A stretch of DNA of 64,000 nt from Gammaproteobacteria bacterium. Its GTDB lineage: Bacteria; Pseudomonadota; Gammaproteobacteria; SZUA-140. The stretch lies in assembly GCA_016716465.1 (NCBI GenBank), contig JADJWH010000001.1, positions 434,001 through 498,000 on the forward strand, read 5' to 3'. The position numbers and the translations under genes were made by a program. The notes under the pieces were generated by a model, which saw nothing but the letters and a program-made list of their open reading frames with translations, did no database searches and had not been told where the DNA came from. This document shows positions 1-8,713 of this stretch, one piece after another. Each line of letters begins with the position of its first letter. Position 1 is the stretch's first letter.

Positions 1-2
1 AG

Positions 3-575
3 ATCGACGACCCGCGACTGGATCAGGCGCGAGAAAAGCTTGAGCAAGCGGAGTCGATTGGCAGTGGTGAGTCTGATCCCGAAACGGCAAAGCAGGCGAT
101 GGACAATGTTCAGGAAGCCAAGCGGCTATTGGCTCTTGCGCGCCAGGAGCACTTACCGGACATCCGCCAGCTAGAGCTGGATAAAGCAGTTGAGTTTTTC
201 GATAAGGCGGTTCGAGAGTATGCTCGCCCTACCGAGTCCAATGCTTTCGACAATCTCGCCAAAACTGCCCAGCGTTCGATTGACAACAACAATCGCGACT
301 TCGAATCGCATCTGGACGAGCTGCGTGGAAAGAACTTTATGATCCTGTGGCGTCAGGACTGGTTCGTAATCGATCGCTTTAAATGGCTTGCACAGGACAC
401 TTACCTGTTCCCTGATGCAAGAGAGCATGCGGAGTTAGTCGCAACTGGCGCCGAGGCGCTCAAGGCGAACGATATCGATAAACTGCGTTTGGTAGTCGCA
501 CATCTTGACTCGGTACGCATTGGCTCAGCGGGCGAGGATGAAATGATGGCTGGCGCAAATATAGTTCGGAGTTAA
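3..575 (+). CDS. Hsp70-family chaperone protein, C-terminal part (5' end outside window)
   Basis: The reading frame is open to the left window edge, so only about the last 190 residues are seen. They are helical and charged, with a stretch 'EIRQLELDKAVEFFDKAV'-like in character (here DIRQLELDKAVEFFDKAV) and 'ILWRQDWFVIDRFKWL', which I recognise from the C-terminal extension of large bacterial Hsp70-family (DnaK-like) proteins encoded beside AAA ATPases. The nucleotide-binding domain lies outside the window, so chaperone activity cannot be confirmed. The AAA ATPase gene starts 5 bp after the stop, suggesting translational coupling and a shared complex. The Hsp70 assignment is from memory of the family, not from a visible ATPase motif. 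Confidence 0.65.
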   Translation: MDDPRLDQAREKLEQAESIGSGESDPETAKQAMDNVQEAKRLLALARQEHLPDIRQLELDKAVEFFDKAVREYARPTESNAFDNLAKTAQRSIDNNNRDFESHLDELRGKNFMILWRQDWFVIDRFKWLAQDTYLFPDAREHAELVATGAEALKANDIDKLRLVVAHLDSVRIGSAGEDEMMAGANIVRS

Positions 576-580
576 CTAAT

Positions 581-2023
581 ATGCCCCTCGATGCGTGGCT
601 CCCTGTTGGGTACAAATTGCCGGATGGCGTTAAGGTCCGCGTTGCTGTCTCTGAGGGGGTGAATTGGCAAATTTACGAAAACCAGGGCGGCGGGCGAGCG
701 CTCGTAGTTCAGGACGAACTTGCCAGCCGATGGATATATGCAGGGCTAATCACGGAAGGGCCTATTAGGTTCTTTGATTTCGGCACCCAGCGATACGGGG
801 CTATTGCTTGCGGCGCAGAACAGGTGCTGTGCCCGGTTGTAGATGGAAACTCGCCTGACACGAAGGCCGAGGCTTTGTCGTTCGCGTTGGCGCTGAAGGC
901 GACCCGCGACATAGATTCAGACTCACCGTTGCAGGACGCTCTCTACGTCGAAAAGTTCAGCCGTCTCTTACCTACTTACAGCATTACAGCAAGAACCGAC
1001 GATGATGTAGTACTTGGTTACTGGCTCACAGGTGGAGCGACTGTGTCTGCGAAATCGTTTCGTCGACTTCGTCAGACCATGAGTTGGCTAAGTGCAAGTC
1101 ACCTACAGGAGGTTGTTCAAGCTGCTGGGTTCGAAGTTGCTGAAGTTATACCGGCTGACCGGTCTCGAAGCTCGCCTTCGCGGCCAGATAACAAGCAAGC
1201 AGAGCGTACGGATCGAAAAGAAGAGCCGCGTGATCAGCAACACGCGTCGACAGCCTTTGAATTGGCTGGGCGACCTGACCTCGCCGCCTTCTTCAATGAG
1301 CATATCGTTGACATCATCCAAAACCGTGATCGTTATAAGGCTCTTGGTATTGAGTTCCCGTCGGCCATAGTTTTGCACGGACCTCCCGGATGTGGAAAGA
1401 CGTTTGCGGTAGAGCGACTGATCGACTTCCTCGGGTGGCCAAGCTTTCAGATTGACGCTTCCAGCGTTGCTAGCCCCTACATTCATGAAACCAGCAAGAA
1501 GGTAGCCGAGGTTTTTGATAAGGCGATGGAGAATGCACCGTCTGTGTTGGTTATCGACGAGATGGAGGCATTTCTGGCGGATCGGGAGACCGGTTCCGGC
1601 CATCATCGTGTCGAGGAAGTTGCTGAATTCCTGCGCCGGATTCCAGAAGCTGCAAAGAACGACGTGCTTATTGTCGCGATGACAAACCGTGTCGATATGA
1701 TTGATCCGGCCATCTTGAGGCGGGGCCGCTTTGATCATGTGGTCAATGTTGACTTTGCCAGCGAAGTAGAAGTGCTCTCATTGCTGGAGAAGTTGCTGTC
1801 AACCTTACCCAAAGAGGATGACGTTGACCCGACGCCATTTGCCCAGGAGCTCGCTGGGCGACCGTTATCAGATGTGGCTTTTGTTGTCCGCGAGGGAGCT
1901 AGGCTTGCGGCACGGGCTGGCAAGGACAGATTGGATCAGGACAGCCTGCTCACAGCAATGCATGCGGCACCAGCCAGAGAGCGCGAAGGCGCTAAGAGGC
2001 ACCCGATTGGCTTCATCCGGTAA
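581..2023 (+). CDS. AAA+ ATPase (FtsH/CDC48-like core)
   Basis: A 480-residue protein with a ~215-residue N-terminal region of no recognised fold followed by a classical AAA+ module. Visible motifs are Walker A GPPGCGKT (about residue 267), Walker B VLVIDEME and the second region of homology ending in LRRGRFDH, with the arginine-finger region intact, so ATP hydrolysis is expected. There is no protease or membrane segment. The N-terminal part probably recruits a partner. It lies 5 bp after an Hsp70-family gene and 7 bp before a membrane-anchored peptidoglycan-binding-domain protein, so an Hsp70/AAA remodelling machine is plausible. Substrate unknown. Confidence 0.85.
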   Translation: MPLDAWLPVGYKLPDGVKVRVAVSEGVNWQIYENQGGGRALVVQDELASRWIYAGLITEGPIRFFDFGTQRYGAIACGAEQVLCPVVDGNSPDTKAEALSFALALKATRDIDSDSPLQDALYVEKFSRLLPTYSITARTDDDVVLGYWLTGGATVSAKSFRRLRQTMSWLSASHLQEVVQAAGFEVAEVIPADRSRSSPSRPDNKQAERTDRKEEPRDQQHASTAFELAGRPDLAAFFNEHIVDIIQNRDRYKALGIEFPSAIVLHGPPGCGKTFAVERLIDFLGWPSFQIDASSVASPYIHETSKKVAEVFDKAMENAPSVLVIDEMEAFLADRETGSGHHRVEEVAEFLRRIPEAAKNDVLIVAMTNRVDMIDPAILRRGRFDHVVNVDFASEVEVLSLLEKLLSTLPKEDDVDPTPFAQELAGRPLSDVAFVVREGARLAARAGKDRLDQDSLLTAMHAAPAREREGAKRHPIGFIR

Positions 2024-2030
2024 AGCTAAC

Positions 2031-3386
2031 GTGAACGATGAAGAAGAAAAAAAACAGGGCGAGGGCAAAGGTTTTGCGGGTCTGTCATCAATGGTGTCAG
2101 ATGTTGATGACGTCGTAAGCAGTAAACCGAAACAGCCCCAGAAGCCCCACTCTGAACCGCATCCAAAACAGACTGCCGGCGGTAGTCAGCAGCCGAAACA
2201 AACGTCAACCAAACCTACCTCGCAGACATATCAGGCACCTGCACAACCATCGGGCGGCTCATCAGCGGGCAAGTGGTTTGTGGGAATTGCTGTGGTTATT
2301 GGCCTCATCTGGCTTGCTAACCAATCAGACAACAGCAGGCCATCGAAGTCGGGTTATTCCCCAGGATCTTCTTCAACTTCCACAGCGCCGGCCAGCCAAC
2401 CAGTAATCGCGCAGCCCCAGGCGCCGAGTCGTCCATCTGAAAGCAAGCCTTCCGTTGGTCGAAACAATGTCCTTTCAACTGCGCAGATCCGCTACTGTTT
2501 GGCCGAGAAAATCCGGCTGGATGCAGCAGAGGCGGTTATCAATAATTACAGCGATTCGGACGTGGATCGCTTCAATGGGTATGTCAACGACTATAACAGC
2601 CGTTGTGGTGAGTTCCGGTACCGCCAGGGCGCCCTGGAGAGCGCTCGAAGAGATGTCGATCCATACCGTAGTCAATTACAGGCCGAAGGGCGGAACAGAT
2701 TTGTTCGTAGCCCTGCTACAACAGCGAGAACTCAAGAGTCTACACCAGCATCTAAGCCGTCTCGCCCTACGCCAGACGCAACGGTGCTGGCTATTCAGCG
2801 TCGCTTGAATGAGCTCGGGTATAACGCGGGGACACCTGATGGGCTATTTGGGAACAAAACGCGGGCGGCCATCCAGGCATTTCAGGGAGATAATGGAATT
2901 ACCGTTGACGGTGTTGCTAGTAGCAAACTACTTGCTCTGCTCGAGCTAGCCCAAGCGGTTTCCGGGTCCTCTAATAATTCTGCTCCGAAGCAGAATGCGG
3001 CTTTAGGCGGGAATGTAGCGCCGCCAAGAGCTAATAGTCAGTCAGAGCCAACACGTGATCAACGAAATTACAACAAGTGTATAGACGGCCGCTATCCAGC
3101 GTTGTGCGACCATACATTACTTACCCCTTCGGAGGCTGCTAGGGTCGATGCGGCAGAACGGAGAGCGAATTTCGAAAAATGTATAGATGGTCGGTATCCA
3201 GCGCTTTGCAACCATTCGTTGCTAACCCAATCGGAGGCGGTCAGGGTTGACGCGGCCGAGCGGAAAGCAAATTTTGATAAGTGTATAGATGGGCGATACC
3301 CGGCTTTATGTGACCACAGTCGATTATCCTCACAAGAGGCATCTCTAGTTAGAGATGCTGAAAGACGAGCAGGCCGGAGTTATTAG
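2031..3386 (+). CDS. Membrane-anchored protein with PG_binding_1 domain and three Cys-rich repeats
   Basis: I place the start at GTG 2031, 7 bp after the ATPase stop; the earlier in-frame ATG (1818) would overlap the ATPase by 200 bp. The ~451-residue product has a Ser/Pro/Gln-rich N-terminal segment, one transmembrane helix around residues 80-100 (WFVGIAVVIGLIWLA), a low-complexity linker, and a peptidoglycan-binding domain around residues 245-305 (IQRRLNELGYNAGTPDG, then IQAFQGDNGITVDG). It ends in three 34-residue repeats, each with CIDGRYPALC. With the helix as anchor, the C-terminal two thirds should be periplasmic, which would link a cytoplasmic chaperone/ATPase system to the cell wall. 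That topology is inferred. An IS5-type element has inserted just after the stop codon. Confidence 0.75.
   Translation: MNDEEEKKQGEGKGFAGLSSMVSDVDDVVSSKPKQPQKPHSEPHPKQTAGGSQQPKQTSTKPTSQTYQAPAQPSGGSSAGKWFVGIAVVIGLIWLANQSDNSRPSKSGYSPGSSSTSTAPASQPVIAQPQAPSRPSESKPSVGRNNVLSTAQIRYCLAEKIRLDAAEAVINNYSDSDVDRFNGYVNDYNSRCGEFRYRQGALESARRDVDPYRSQLQAEGRNRFVRSPATTARTQESTPASKPSRPTPDATVLAIQRRLNELGYNAGTPDGLFGNKTRAAIQAFQGDNGITVDGVASSKLLALLELAQAVSGSSNNSAPKQNAALGGNVAPPRANSQSEPTRDQRNYNKCIDGRYPALCDHTLLTPSEAARVDAAERRANFEKCIDGRYPALCNHSLLTQSEAVRVDAAERKANFDKCIDGRYPALCDHSRLSSQEASLVRDAERRAGRSY
3075..3380 (+). repeat. Three in-frame 102-bp repeats encoding Cys-rich 34-residue units
   Basis: The codons for KCIDGRYPALC recur at 3075, 3177 and 3279, exactly 102 bp apart. 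Each unit has two cysteines nine residues apart, then a conserved acidic helix (EAxxVxxAERR). Protein identity is high but synonymous positions differ, so the duplication is old and the units are under selection. A disulfide-stapled periplasmic repeat is a reasonable reading. Confidence 0.85.
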
Positions 3387-3396
3387 AGTTGCTTAG

Positions 3397-4548
3397 GGAA
3401 GCTCTGATTAATTCCCCGAATCGGAGATAATACAGAAGGTCATTTAATTGGGAAGCGAACGATGCGCCAACAGAGTTTTGCCACCGATGATTTCGAGAAA
3501 TACCGCAAAAAGACCCGCAAGGAAGTCTTTTTGGAAGAGATGGACCGGATTATTCCCTGGAAAGCTCTGAGCAAGGTCATCAAGCCGTATTATCCCAGGC
3601 CGAAAGGTGCCGGCAGAAGACCGATTGGGATAGAACGGATGCTGCGCATCCATTTTCTCCAGCATTGGTTTGAGCTGTCCGATCCGGGCGCTGAAGAAGC
3701 GCTCTATGATTCACGGGCCATGCGCCAGTTTGTCAGGATAGACTTGGGCAAGGAGCCGGTGCCGGACGAGACCACGATACTCAATTTCAGGCACTTGATG
3801 GAGCGCCACAACCTGGGCGACGAAATGTTCCGGCTGGTCAACGTGTATCTGGCTGAGAACGGATTAAAGGTAAATCGTGGCACGATTGTGGACGCAACAA
3901 TCATCGATGCACCTTCATCGACGAAGAACAAAGATAAAGCCCGGGATCCTGATATGCGCCAGACACGCAAAGGGAATCAATGGTACTTCGGGATGAAGAC
4001 GCATATTGGTGTGGACAACCAGACGAAGCTGATTCATTCGGTTGCCGTCACGGCAGCGAATGTGCATGACTCCCAGCTACTCGGCGACTTATTGCATGGT
4101 GATGAGACACACGTTTGGGGCGATTCAGCGTATGCCGGGCAGAAGAAGCTGCTGTACGAGAAGGCTCCGAACGCGAAAGACTTCACACAAAAGAAAGGCA
4201 GGCGTAACCGCAAGCTGACCGAGGCCGAACAATCGGCAAATCGCTACAAGTCAAAGACCCGTTCACGGGTTGAACATGTGTTTGGTGTGATGAAGCGCCA
4301 GTTCGGTTTTACCAAAGTCCGGTACCGCGGTCTGGATAAAAATGCACAGTGCGTATTTACCAAGTGTGCCCTGGTGAACCTGGTACTGGCCAAGAAGAAA
4401 TTATTGACCATTTGACAGGACAGTTGCGCCTGAAAACCCTGAATTAACCAGAAACATGGTTTATTCGGGTGTAAATGCACGCCTTTTTATCGCCATTTGA
4501 TCGAGGATGAACAGTGGAACGAAATAACATCAATTGTTCAGAGCTTCC
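3397..4548 (+). mobile_element. Complete IS5-family insertion sequence (1152 bp)
   Basis: Terminal inverted repeats are visible: left GGAAGCTCTGATTAA (3397-3411), right end 4534-4548 reading GGAAGCTCTGAACAA on the minus strand, 13 of 15 matching. The element is flanked by a perfect 4-bp target duplication TTAG (3393-3396 and 4549-4552), typical of IS5-group transposition. Only one transposase gene lies inside. Clean ends and target duplication point to a fairly recent insertion. It separates the PG-binding gene from the downstream zinc-ribbon/J-like gene and may be polar on it. Confidence 0.95.
3462..4415 (+). CDS. IS5-family DDE transposase
   Basis: A 317-residue transposase of typical IS5-group length. 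An N-terminal DUF772-like helical domain (IGIERMLRIHFLQHWF) is followed by the DDE catalytic domain: first Asp in GTIVDATIIDAP, second in VWGDSAYAG, Glu in RSRVEHVFGVMKRQFG with the usual YREK-like spacing. The frame is intact, so the element may be active. It starts 65 bp inside the left inverted repeat and ends about 130 bp before the right one. Confidence 0.95.
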   Translation: MRQQSFATDDFEKYRKKTRKEVFLEEMDRIIPWKALSKVIKPYYPRPKGAGRRPIGIERMLRIHFLQHWFELSDPGAEEALYDSRAMRQFVRIDLGKEPVPDETTILNFRHLMERHNLGDEMFRLVNVYLAENGLKVNRGTIVDATIIDAPSSTKNKDKARDPDMRQTRKGNQWYFGMKTHIGVDNQTKLIHSVAVTAANVHDSQLLGDLLHGDETHVWGDSAYAGQKKLLYEKAPNAKDFTQKKGRRNRKLTEAEQSANRYKSKTRSRVEHVFGVMKRQFGFTKVRYRGLDKNAQCVFTKCALVNLVLAKKKLLTI

Positions 4549-4585
4549 TTAGTTGATTGAGAACAAAGAAGTTGAGGTTTAGTGA

Positions 4586-6595
4586 ATGACAGCAGCCATC
4601 TGTATTGCATGTGGAGCCAAAAAAGCAGAAGTTTTCACTGAATGTGGATCATGCAATTCTGTGCCTAAATCAAGTGATGATTTGGTTTTGTCACTAGTTC
4701 TCTCGAGGCATCTCTGTTCTGAGGCAAAGCTTGAAGTTTTTTCATATGAAATCGAAAATCACCTGAAGCTTTCTGTTTCGCAGGCTCTTCTCGATGAGGC
4801 CAAAGAAGCGCTTAAAGATCCTCAGCTACTTGCTATGTTGGGAGTCGGTCTTCATGTGGAAGCCAGCGGATCAAAAGGTCAAGCCGGAACGAGAGCAGGT
4901 CGGCCGGAACCGCGATCAACGTCTAGCTCAGGATCTCCTCGACGTAAACGTAGTTTGCGCCAGTCGCAGCTTCAGAAAAATCCTTTTGCGTTTCTAGGTG
5001 TTACCACCAGAGATGATCGGCGCCGGATCGTTGAGCTGGCAGAGGAAAAGTCTCTGGAGCTGGATCATGACGCATGCCAAAAAGCTCGCTCTGATCTTAC
5101 CAGCCCGAGGATGAGGTTGAGTGCAGAAATGTCCTGGCTGCCCGGCGTCTCGCCAGGGAAGGCCGCACAGTTTGTCTCCGCGTTGCATTCTGACCCGATG
5201 TCGCTTCGTGAGGAGTCGGGCCTGCCGACCCTTGCTCACTTGAATCTATTGGCGTCGGCATTTGAGGCTGTAGACGGCAGTGATTCAGCAGATGATGTCG
5301 CTGAATTTATCCAGGAGATGGCGTATCTGGTGGACGATCTCTCCGCGGAACAGGTGCTACGCGATATTAACGAAGACCGTTCGGTATCTGGTTTTCCCGA
5401 AGTCAAGGGTATCGAACAGGTGGAGGCTGAGCTGTCCGAGCGAAAGCGCTATTACCGTAACGCAATCAAAGACGCTTTAAACAGGCTTCCGCCTGCTTCT
5501 CTTGTCGATGCCATGACTGCCGCCGTCGACCAAATTACCGCTGGCGGAGAAGATCACGCACCCGAACTCATCGACGACCTGGTGGATAGCTATGCCGTTG
5601 AGACACAAGGATTCTTGCAGAAAGAAGCGGAGAGTGTAGAGAAGCTGATCAATGCAGCCAGGGACTCAGCTACGTCAGGTGAAAAGGTAGTAAAGCCGAT
5701 TGTAGACAAACTGGTGGTAGTCGCCAGGAATTGGGACAAGGTTGCACAACCAATTCAGCTGAGCGCAAAGGCAAGAGGAATCGATCACGACCCGAGTCAT
5801 GAAATTGCCTATTCAATACGAAGCCTCGCGATTGATCTCTTTAACGAGCATGACATGCTTGATCAATCGCAGAGACTAACTGGGCTGATTCAAGAGCTTT
5901 TTGCAGAGTTACCCGAAGTTGTAGAGAGGGTTGAGCAGGATTCAGAAGCGCTTGCCGATATTTTTCAGAACCGAAAAATGAATGAGGCGCAGAAAGATGA
6001 ATGGGCCCGCGATATCACCTATCGAGCTGAAGTCGGGGTGATGTTCAAAGATGTATTAAGTATCTCGCCTGATGGACTCAGTTGGAAAAACCAACGGTTT
6101 CCGTTAGATGCCGTTACCCGCGTGCGATGGGGAGCTGTGCGTCACTCTGTTAACGGCATACCTACCGGCACAACTTATACGCTCGCGTTTGGCGACAATC
6201 GTTCAGAGGCGGTTGTCGAGCTAAAGAAGGAATCAACATACTCCACTTTTCTAGAGAAGCTTTGGAAGGCTGTCGTTATTCGATTGCTGACAGAATTATT
6301 TGAGACATTGCAAAGCGGAAACGAGGTCCGTTTCGGTGAAGCAACGCTCAGCGATGATGGAGTTACGCTGGTTAAACACAAGTTTCTTGGGGCAAATGAA
6401 AAAGTTCGCTGCTCGTGGGGGCAGGTGCATGTGTGGAGTGCTGACGGCTCTTTTTATATCGGTTCCAAGGACGACAAAAAGACCTACGTCGGCTTGTCTT
6501 ACATCCATGCTGCCAACACGCACGTCCTGGAACAGGCGATCAGAATGGCTTTTAAAAAGCCGGGAATGCGTCGGTTAAGCGACATGCTTCGGTGA
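4586..6595 (+). CDS. Zinc-ribbon / J-like / PH-like multidomain protein
   Basis: A 669-residue protein. It opens with a CxxC...CxxC zinc ribbon (Cys 6, 9, 20, 23). Around residues 130-190 there is a segment resembling a compact J domain (NPFAFLGV..., then a basic helix and an LTSPRMRL tail), but without the HPD tripeptide needed to stimulate Hsp70 ATPase; LDHD occupies that place. A long helical middle follows. The last ~180 residues (from about 482) look like two PH-like beta-sandwich units (DVLSISPDGLSWKNQRF; later EATLSDDGVTLVKHKFL). With an Hsp70-family gene in the same cluster, a co-chaperone or substrate-adaptor role is likely but unproven. A GAGG-type ribosome site precedes ATG 4586. 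The IS5 element now separates it from the upstream genes. Confidence 0.6.
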   Translation: MTAAICIACGAKKAEVFTECGSCNSVPKSSDDLVLSLVLSRHLCSEAKLEVFSYEIENHLKLSVSQALLDEAKEALKDPQLLAMLGVGLHVEASGSKGQAGTRAGRPEPRSTSSSGSPRRKRSLRQSQLQKNPFAFLGVTTRDDRRRIVELAEEKSLELDHDACQKARSDLTSPRMRLSAEMSWLPGVSPGKAAQFVSALHSDPMSLREESGLPTLAHLNLLASAFEAVDGSDSADDVAEFIQEMAYLVDDLSAEQVLRDINEDRSVSGFPEVKGIEQVEAELSERKRYYRNAIKDALNRLPPASLVDAMTAAVDQITAGGEDHAPELIDDLVDSYAVETQGFLQKEAESVEKLINAARDSATSGEKVVKPIVDKLVVVARNWDKVAQPIQLSAKARGIDHDPSHEIAYSIRSLAIDLFNEHDMLDQSQRLTGLIQELFAELPEVVERVEQDSEALADIFQNRKMNEAQKDEWARDITYRAEVGVMFKDVLSISPDGLSWKNQRFPLDAVTRVRWGAVRHSVNGIPTGTTYTLAFGDNRSEAVVELKKESTYSTFLEKLWKAVVIRLLTELFETLQSGNEVRFGEATLSDDGVTLVKHKFLGANEKVRCSWGQVHVWSADGSFYIGSKDDKKTYVGLSYIHAANTHVLEQAIRMAFKKPGMRRLSDMLR

Positions 6596-6627
6596 ATTCT
6601 TGTATGGCGGCATATTGAGGATCGACT

Positions 6628-7272
6628 ATGGGGTTCATATCCAAATTATTTGGTGGCAACAAAGAGGACAAAGCACTTCGCGAAGCGTTTGAGCAGATTC
6701 GACGCATTATTGAAGATGAACAATTCCAACTCGATATGATTCATCCTGCGATGAAGGCGATGATCGAGTCTCGGCCCGCCTATGATCAGGATCCTAATGG
6801 CACCGGACCCTTTGGGTTTTCCGAGACCAACCCAATCCCCGTAAATGGTTCAATTGGCCAACTTGCCTATTTATCTAAACTCGAAACGGAAAGGGGAGAG
6901 AGAATTTTATTTCATAGGATTGGTGCGGTGGACACTATTGACGTTTTTGAAGCCGTTACCTTCTCTGGGAGTGAGTGGTTCATTTTATTTGTGGACCTAT
7001 ATCACCCTCGACGTTCACGGCTAACGCCTGACGGTTTCAGATTTACGGAAGAGGTGGGTCAGTTTTCAGGTTTCCACAAATTTTGCGCTGACTTCCCGTA
7101 TGACTTCGTGGAGATGAAGCAGTCAGAGAGCGAATCTGGATTGAGTATGGCGTATATCGCCATCAGCAAGGTTATGGAGCCTATTCAGAACAGAGCGTAC
7201 CAACGACCACTTGCCCACAAGGCGAAGTTAGATCTAGTGAAGAGTCGCCTGACCAGTGTTCAGACGCAATAA
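6628..7272 (+). CDS. Conserved hypothetical protein of the chaperone cluster
   Basis: A 214-residue soluble protein beginning MGFISKLFGG, an amphipathic start often seen on small cytoplasmic cluster proteins. No signal peptide, membrane helix or catalytic motif is visible. A central alternating hydrophobic stretch (SEWFILFVDLYHPRRSR) suggests a mixed alpha/beta fold. It is 32 bp downstream of the J-like gene and 59 bp upstream of the next gene in the same direction, so it is probably co-transcribed. I do not recognise the family. Confidence 0.6.
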   Translation: MGFISKLFGGNKEDKALREAFEQIRRIIEDEQFQLDMIHPAMKAMIESRPAYDQDPNGTGPFGFSETNPIPVNGSIGQLAYLSKLETERGERILFHRIGAVDTIDVFEAVTFSGSEWFILFVDLYHPRRSRLTPDGFRFTEEVGQFSGFHKFCADFPYDFVEMKQSESESGLSMAYIAISKVMEPIQNRAYQRPLAHKAKLDLVKSRLTSVQTQ

Positions 7273-7331
7273 GGCTTGGATGCTCGTTTCGCCAAGCGAG
7301 AGGAGCGCTGTTTGATGAGCCAGGTGATGGC

Positions 7332-8582
7332 ATGACGAAGACGGCCACTCACAAATGGATCTTCCCTGCACGTTTTCGTGCAGGAGCCTATGGTTGGAAA
7401 TCCTCCAAATTAGCGTGCCAGCGACTTCTCGAGGCCGTTTCCGAAATCAAGAAGGTGGCGAAGAAAGAACCTGATCTGGCTGCAGAAGGTGCCGTTCGCC
7501 TGATCGAAAAGCTCTGGCCCGCGCTGGAACATGTGGATAGCTCCAGTGGCGCCCTGGGTTCTGCGGTGAATAAAACACTCGACCAAATGCTTCCCGTCAT
7601 CATCGACGCGCCGGCGGATGCCAAGACACGCCAGAAATGGCTCGAACGCTTATGGCAGGCCATGGAGGATGACGGCGTCGATTATCTGGGGCCGGTGGGC
7701 GATCGCTGGGGAGAGGTATGCGGTTCGGTGGAAACCGCCAGTCAGTGGGCCGAAGAATTGATGCCGACACTTCGGTCGTGTTGGACCGATCCCAATCCGG
7801 GCAACTATTTTCATGGCGCAACGGCCTGCCTGTCCTGTCTGCTCGTGGCCGAACGCTATCAGGATCTGCTCGACCTGCTGGCGCTGGATCGTAAACCCTT
7901 CTGGCATTACCGTCGCTACGGCGTCGAGGCGTTATTGGCGATGGGCAAGAAGTCGGACTCGCTGCAATACGCCGAGGCATCCAGAGGCTTGAACCAACCG
8001 GATTCGGCGATTGATCAGGCCTGCGAAGAGATCCTGATTTCCTCGGGTCTCCATGATGAGGCTTATCGTCGCTATGGGCTGAGGGCAGCCCAGGGCAATT
8101 CGTATCTCTCGCGGTTTCGTGCTGTGGCAAAGCGCTACCCTATGAAGGATGCGTCAGCGATTCTGGCTGACCTCATCGCCACGACCCCTGGAGATGAAGG
8201 AAAATGGTTTGCGACCGCAAAGGAACTCGAGCTGTACGATCTCGCATTGGACCTCGCGAACCGCAGCCCCTGTGATCCAAAAACACTGGCCAGGGCGGCT
8301 AGGGATAACCTCGATCCGGCACCAGAATTTGCTCTGGGTTCAGCGCTGGCCGCATTACGCTGGCTGAGTGAGGGGTGGGGTTACGAGGTGACCAGCGTCG
8401 ATGTGATAGAGGCCTATGACCGGGCAATGAGCGCAGCCACCAGGTTGAATAGGGCTGACGACGTCACCGGGCAGATCCGGCAACTCGTTGAGGCGACCGG
8501 CAATGGGGCGAGACAGTTTGTGCGCCAAGCGTTGCAGGGAAGAATGCGCGTCGGTGGTGACGACGATGGCCCAGTGACATAA
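7332..8582 (+). CDS. Helical-repeat protein, function unknown (possibly DUF6880-like)
   Basis: A 416-residue, almost entirely helical protein with TPR/HEAT-like periodicity (for example LLVAERYQDLLDLLALDRK and SSGLHDEAYRRYGLRAAQG). The layout and sequence character resemble DUF6880-type proteins, but I cannot confirm this without a profile search. No signal peptide or enzymatic motif. It is the last gene of the left-arm cluster and is followed by an intergenic operator-like palindrome for the next, unrelated unit. A scaffold or protein-interaction role is inference from the helical repeats. Confidence 0.55.
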   Translation: MTKTATHKWIFPARFRAGAYGWKSSKLACQRLLEAVSEIKKVAKKEPDLAAEGAVRLIEKLWPALEHVDSSSGALGSAVNKTLDQMLPVIIDAPADAKTRQKWLERLWQAMEDDGVDYLGPVGDRWGEVCGSVETASQWAEELMPTLRSCWTDPNPGNYFHGATACLSCLLVAERYQDLLDLLALDRKPFWHYRRYGVEALLAMGKKSDSLQYAEASRGLNQPDSAIDQACEEILISSGLHDEAYRRYGLRAAQGNSYLSRFRAVAKRYPMKDASAILADLIATTPGDEGKWFATAKELELYDLALDLANRSPCDPKTLARAARDNLDPAPEFALGSALAALRWLSEGWGYEVTSVDVIEAYDRAMSAATRLNRADDVTGQIRQLVEATGNGARQFVRQALQGRMRVGGDDDGPVT

Positions 8583-8621
8583 CCCGGTCACAGTAACGGA
8601 ACGTTGTTGGGGCACTAACTC

Positions 8622-8639
8622 GGTAACATATATGCTACC
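8622..8639. promoter_or_regulatory. Operator-like palindrome upstream of the toxin-antitoxin remnant
   Basis: The 18-bp sequence GGTAACATATATGCTACC is an imperfect palindrome (one mismatched pair across the dyad) with an AT-rich centre. It ends 11 bp before the start codon of the toxin remnant. The position fits an autoregulatory operator bound by the HigA-like antitoxin encoded just downstream. The binding protein is inferred. Confidence 0.55.
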
Positions 8640-8650
8640 ATCGGCGTCAC

Positions 8651-8713
8651 ATGATTGAGGTTAGAGAATACCTCGACAGTGAGAAACCTGATGGCTTTGA
8701 CGAAAGATTTTAA
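8651..8713 (+). pseudogene. Remnant of RelE/HigB-like toxin gene (N-terminus only)
   Basis: This 20-codon frame begins MIEVREYLDSE, which matches the usual N-terminus of RelE/Gp49-like toxins encoded upstream of this antitoxin family, and then stops 22 bp inside the antitoxin gene. An intact toxin has about 100 residues, so the body of the gene is deleted while its start and operator remain. The assignment rests on about 12 residues plus the genomic position. Confidence 0.5.
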
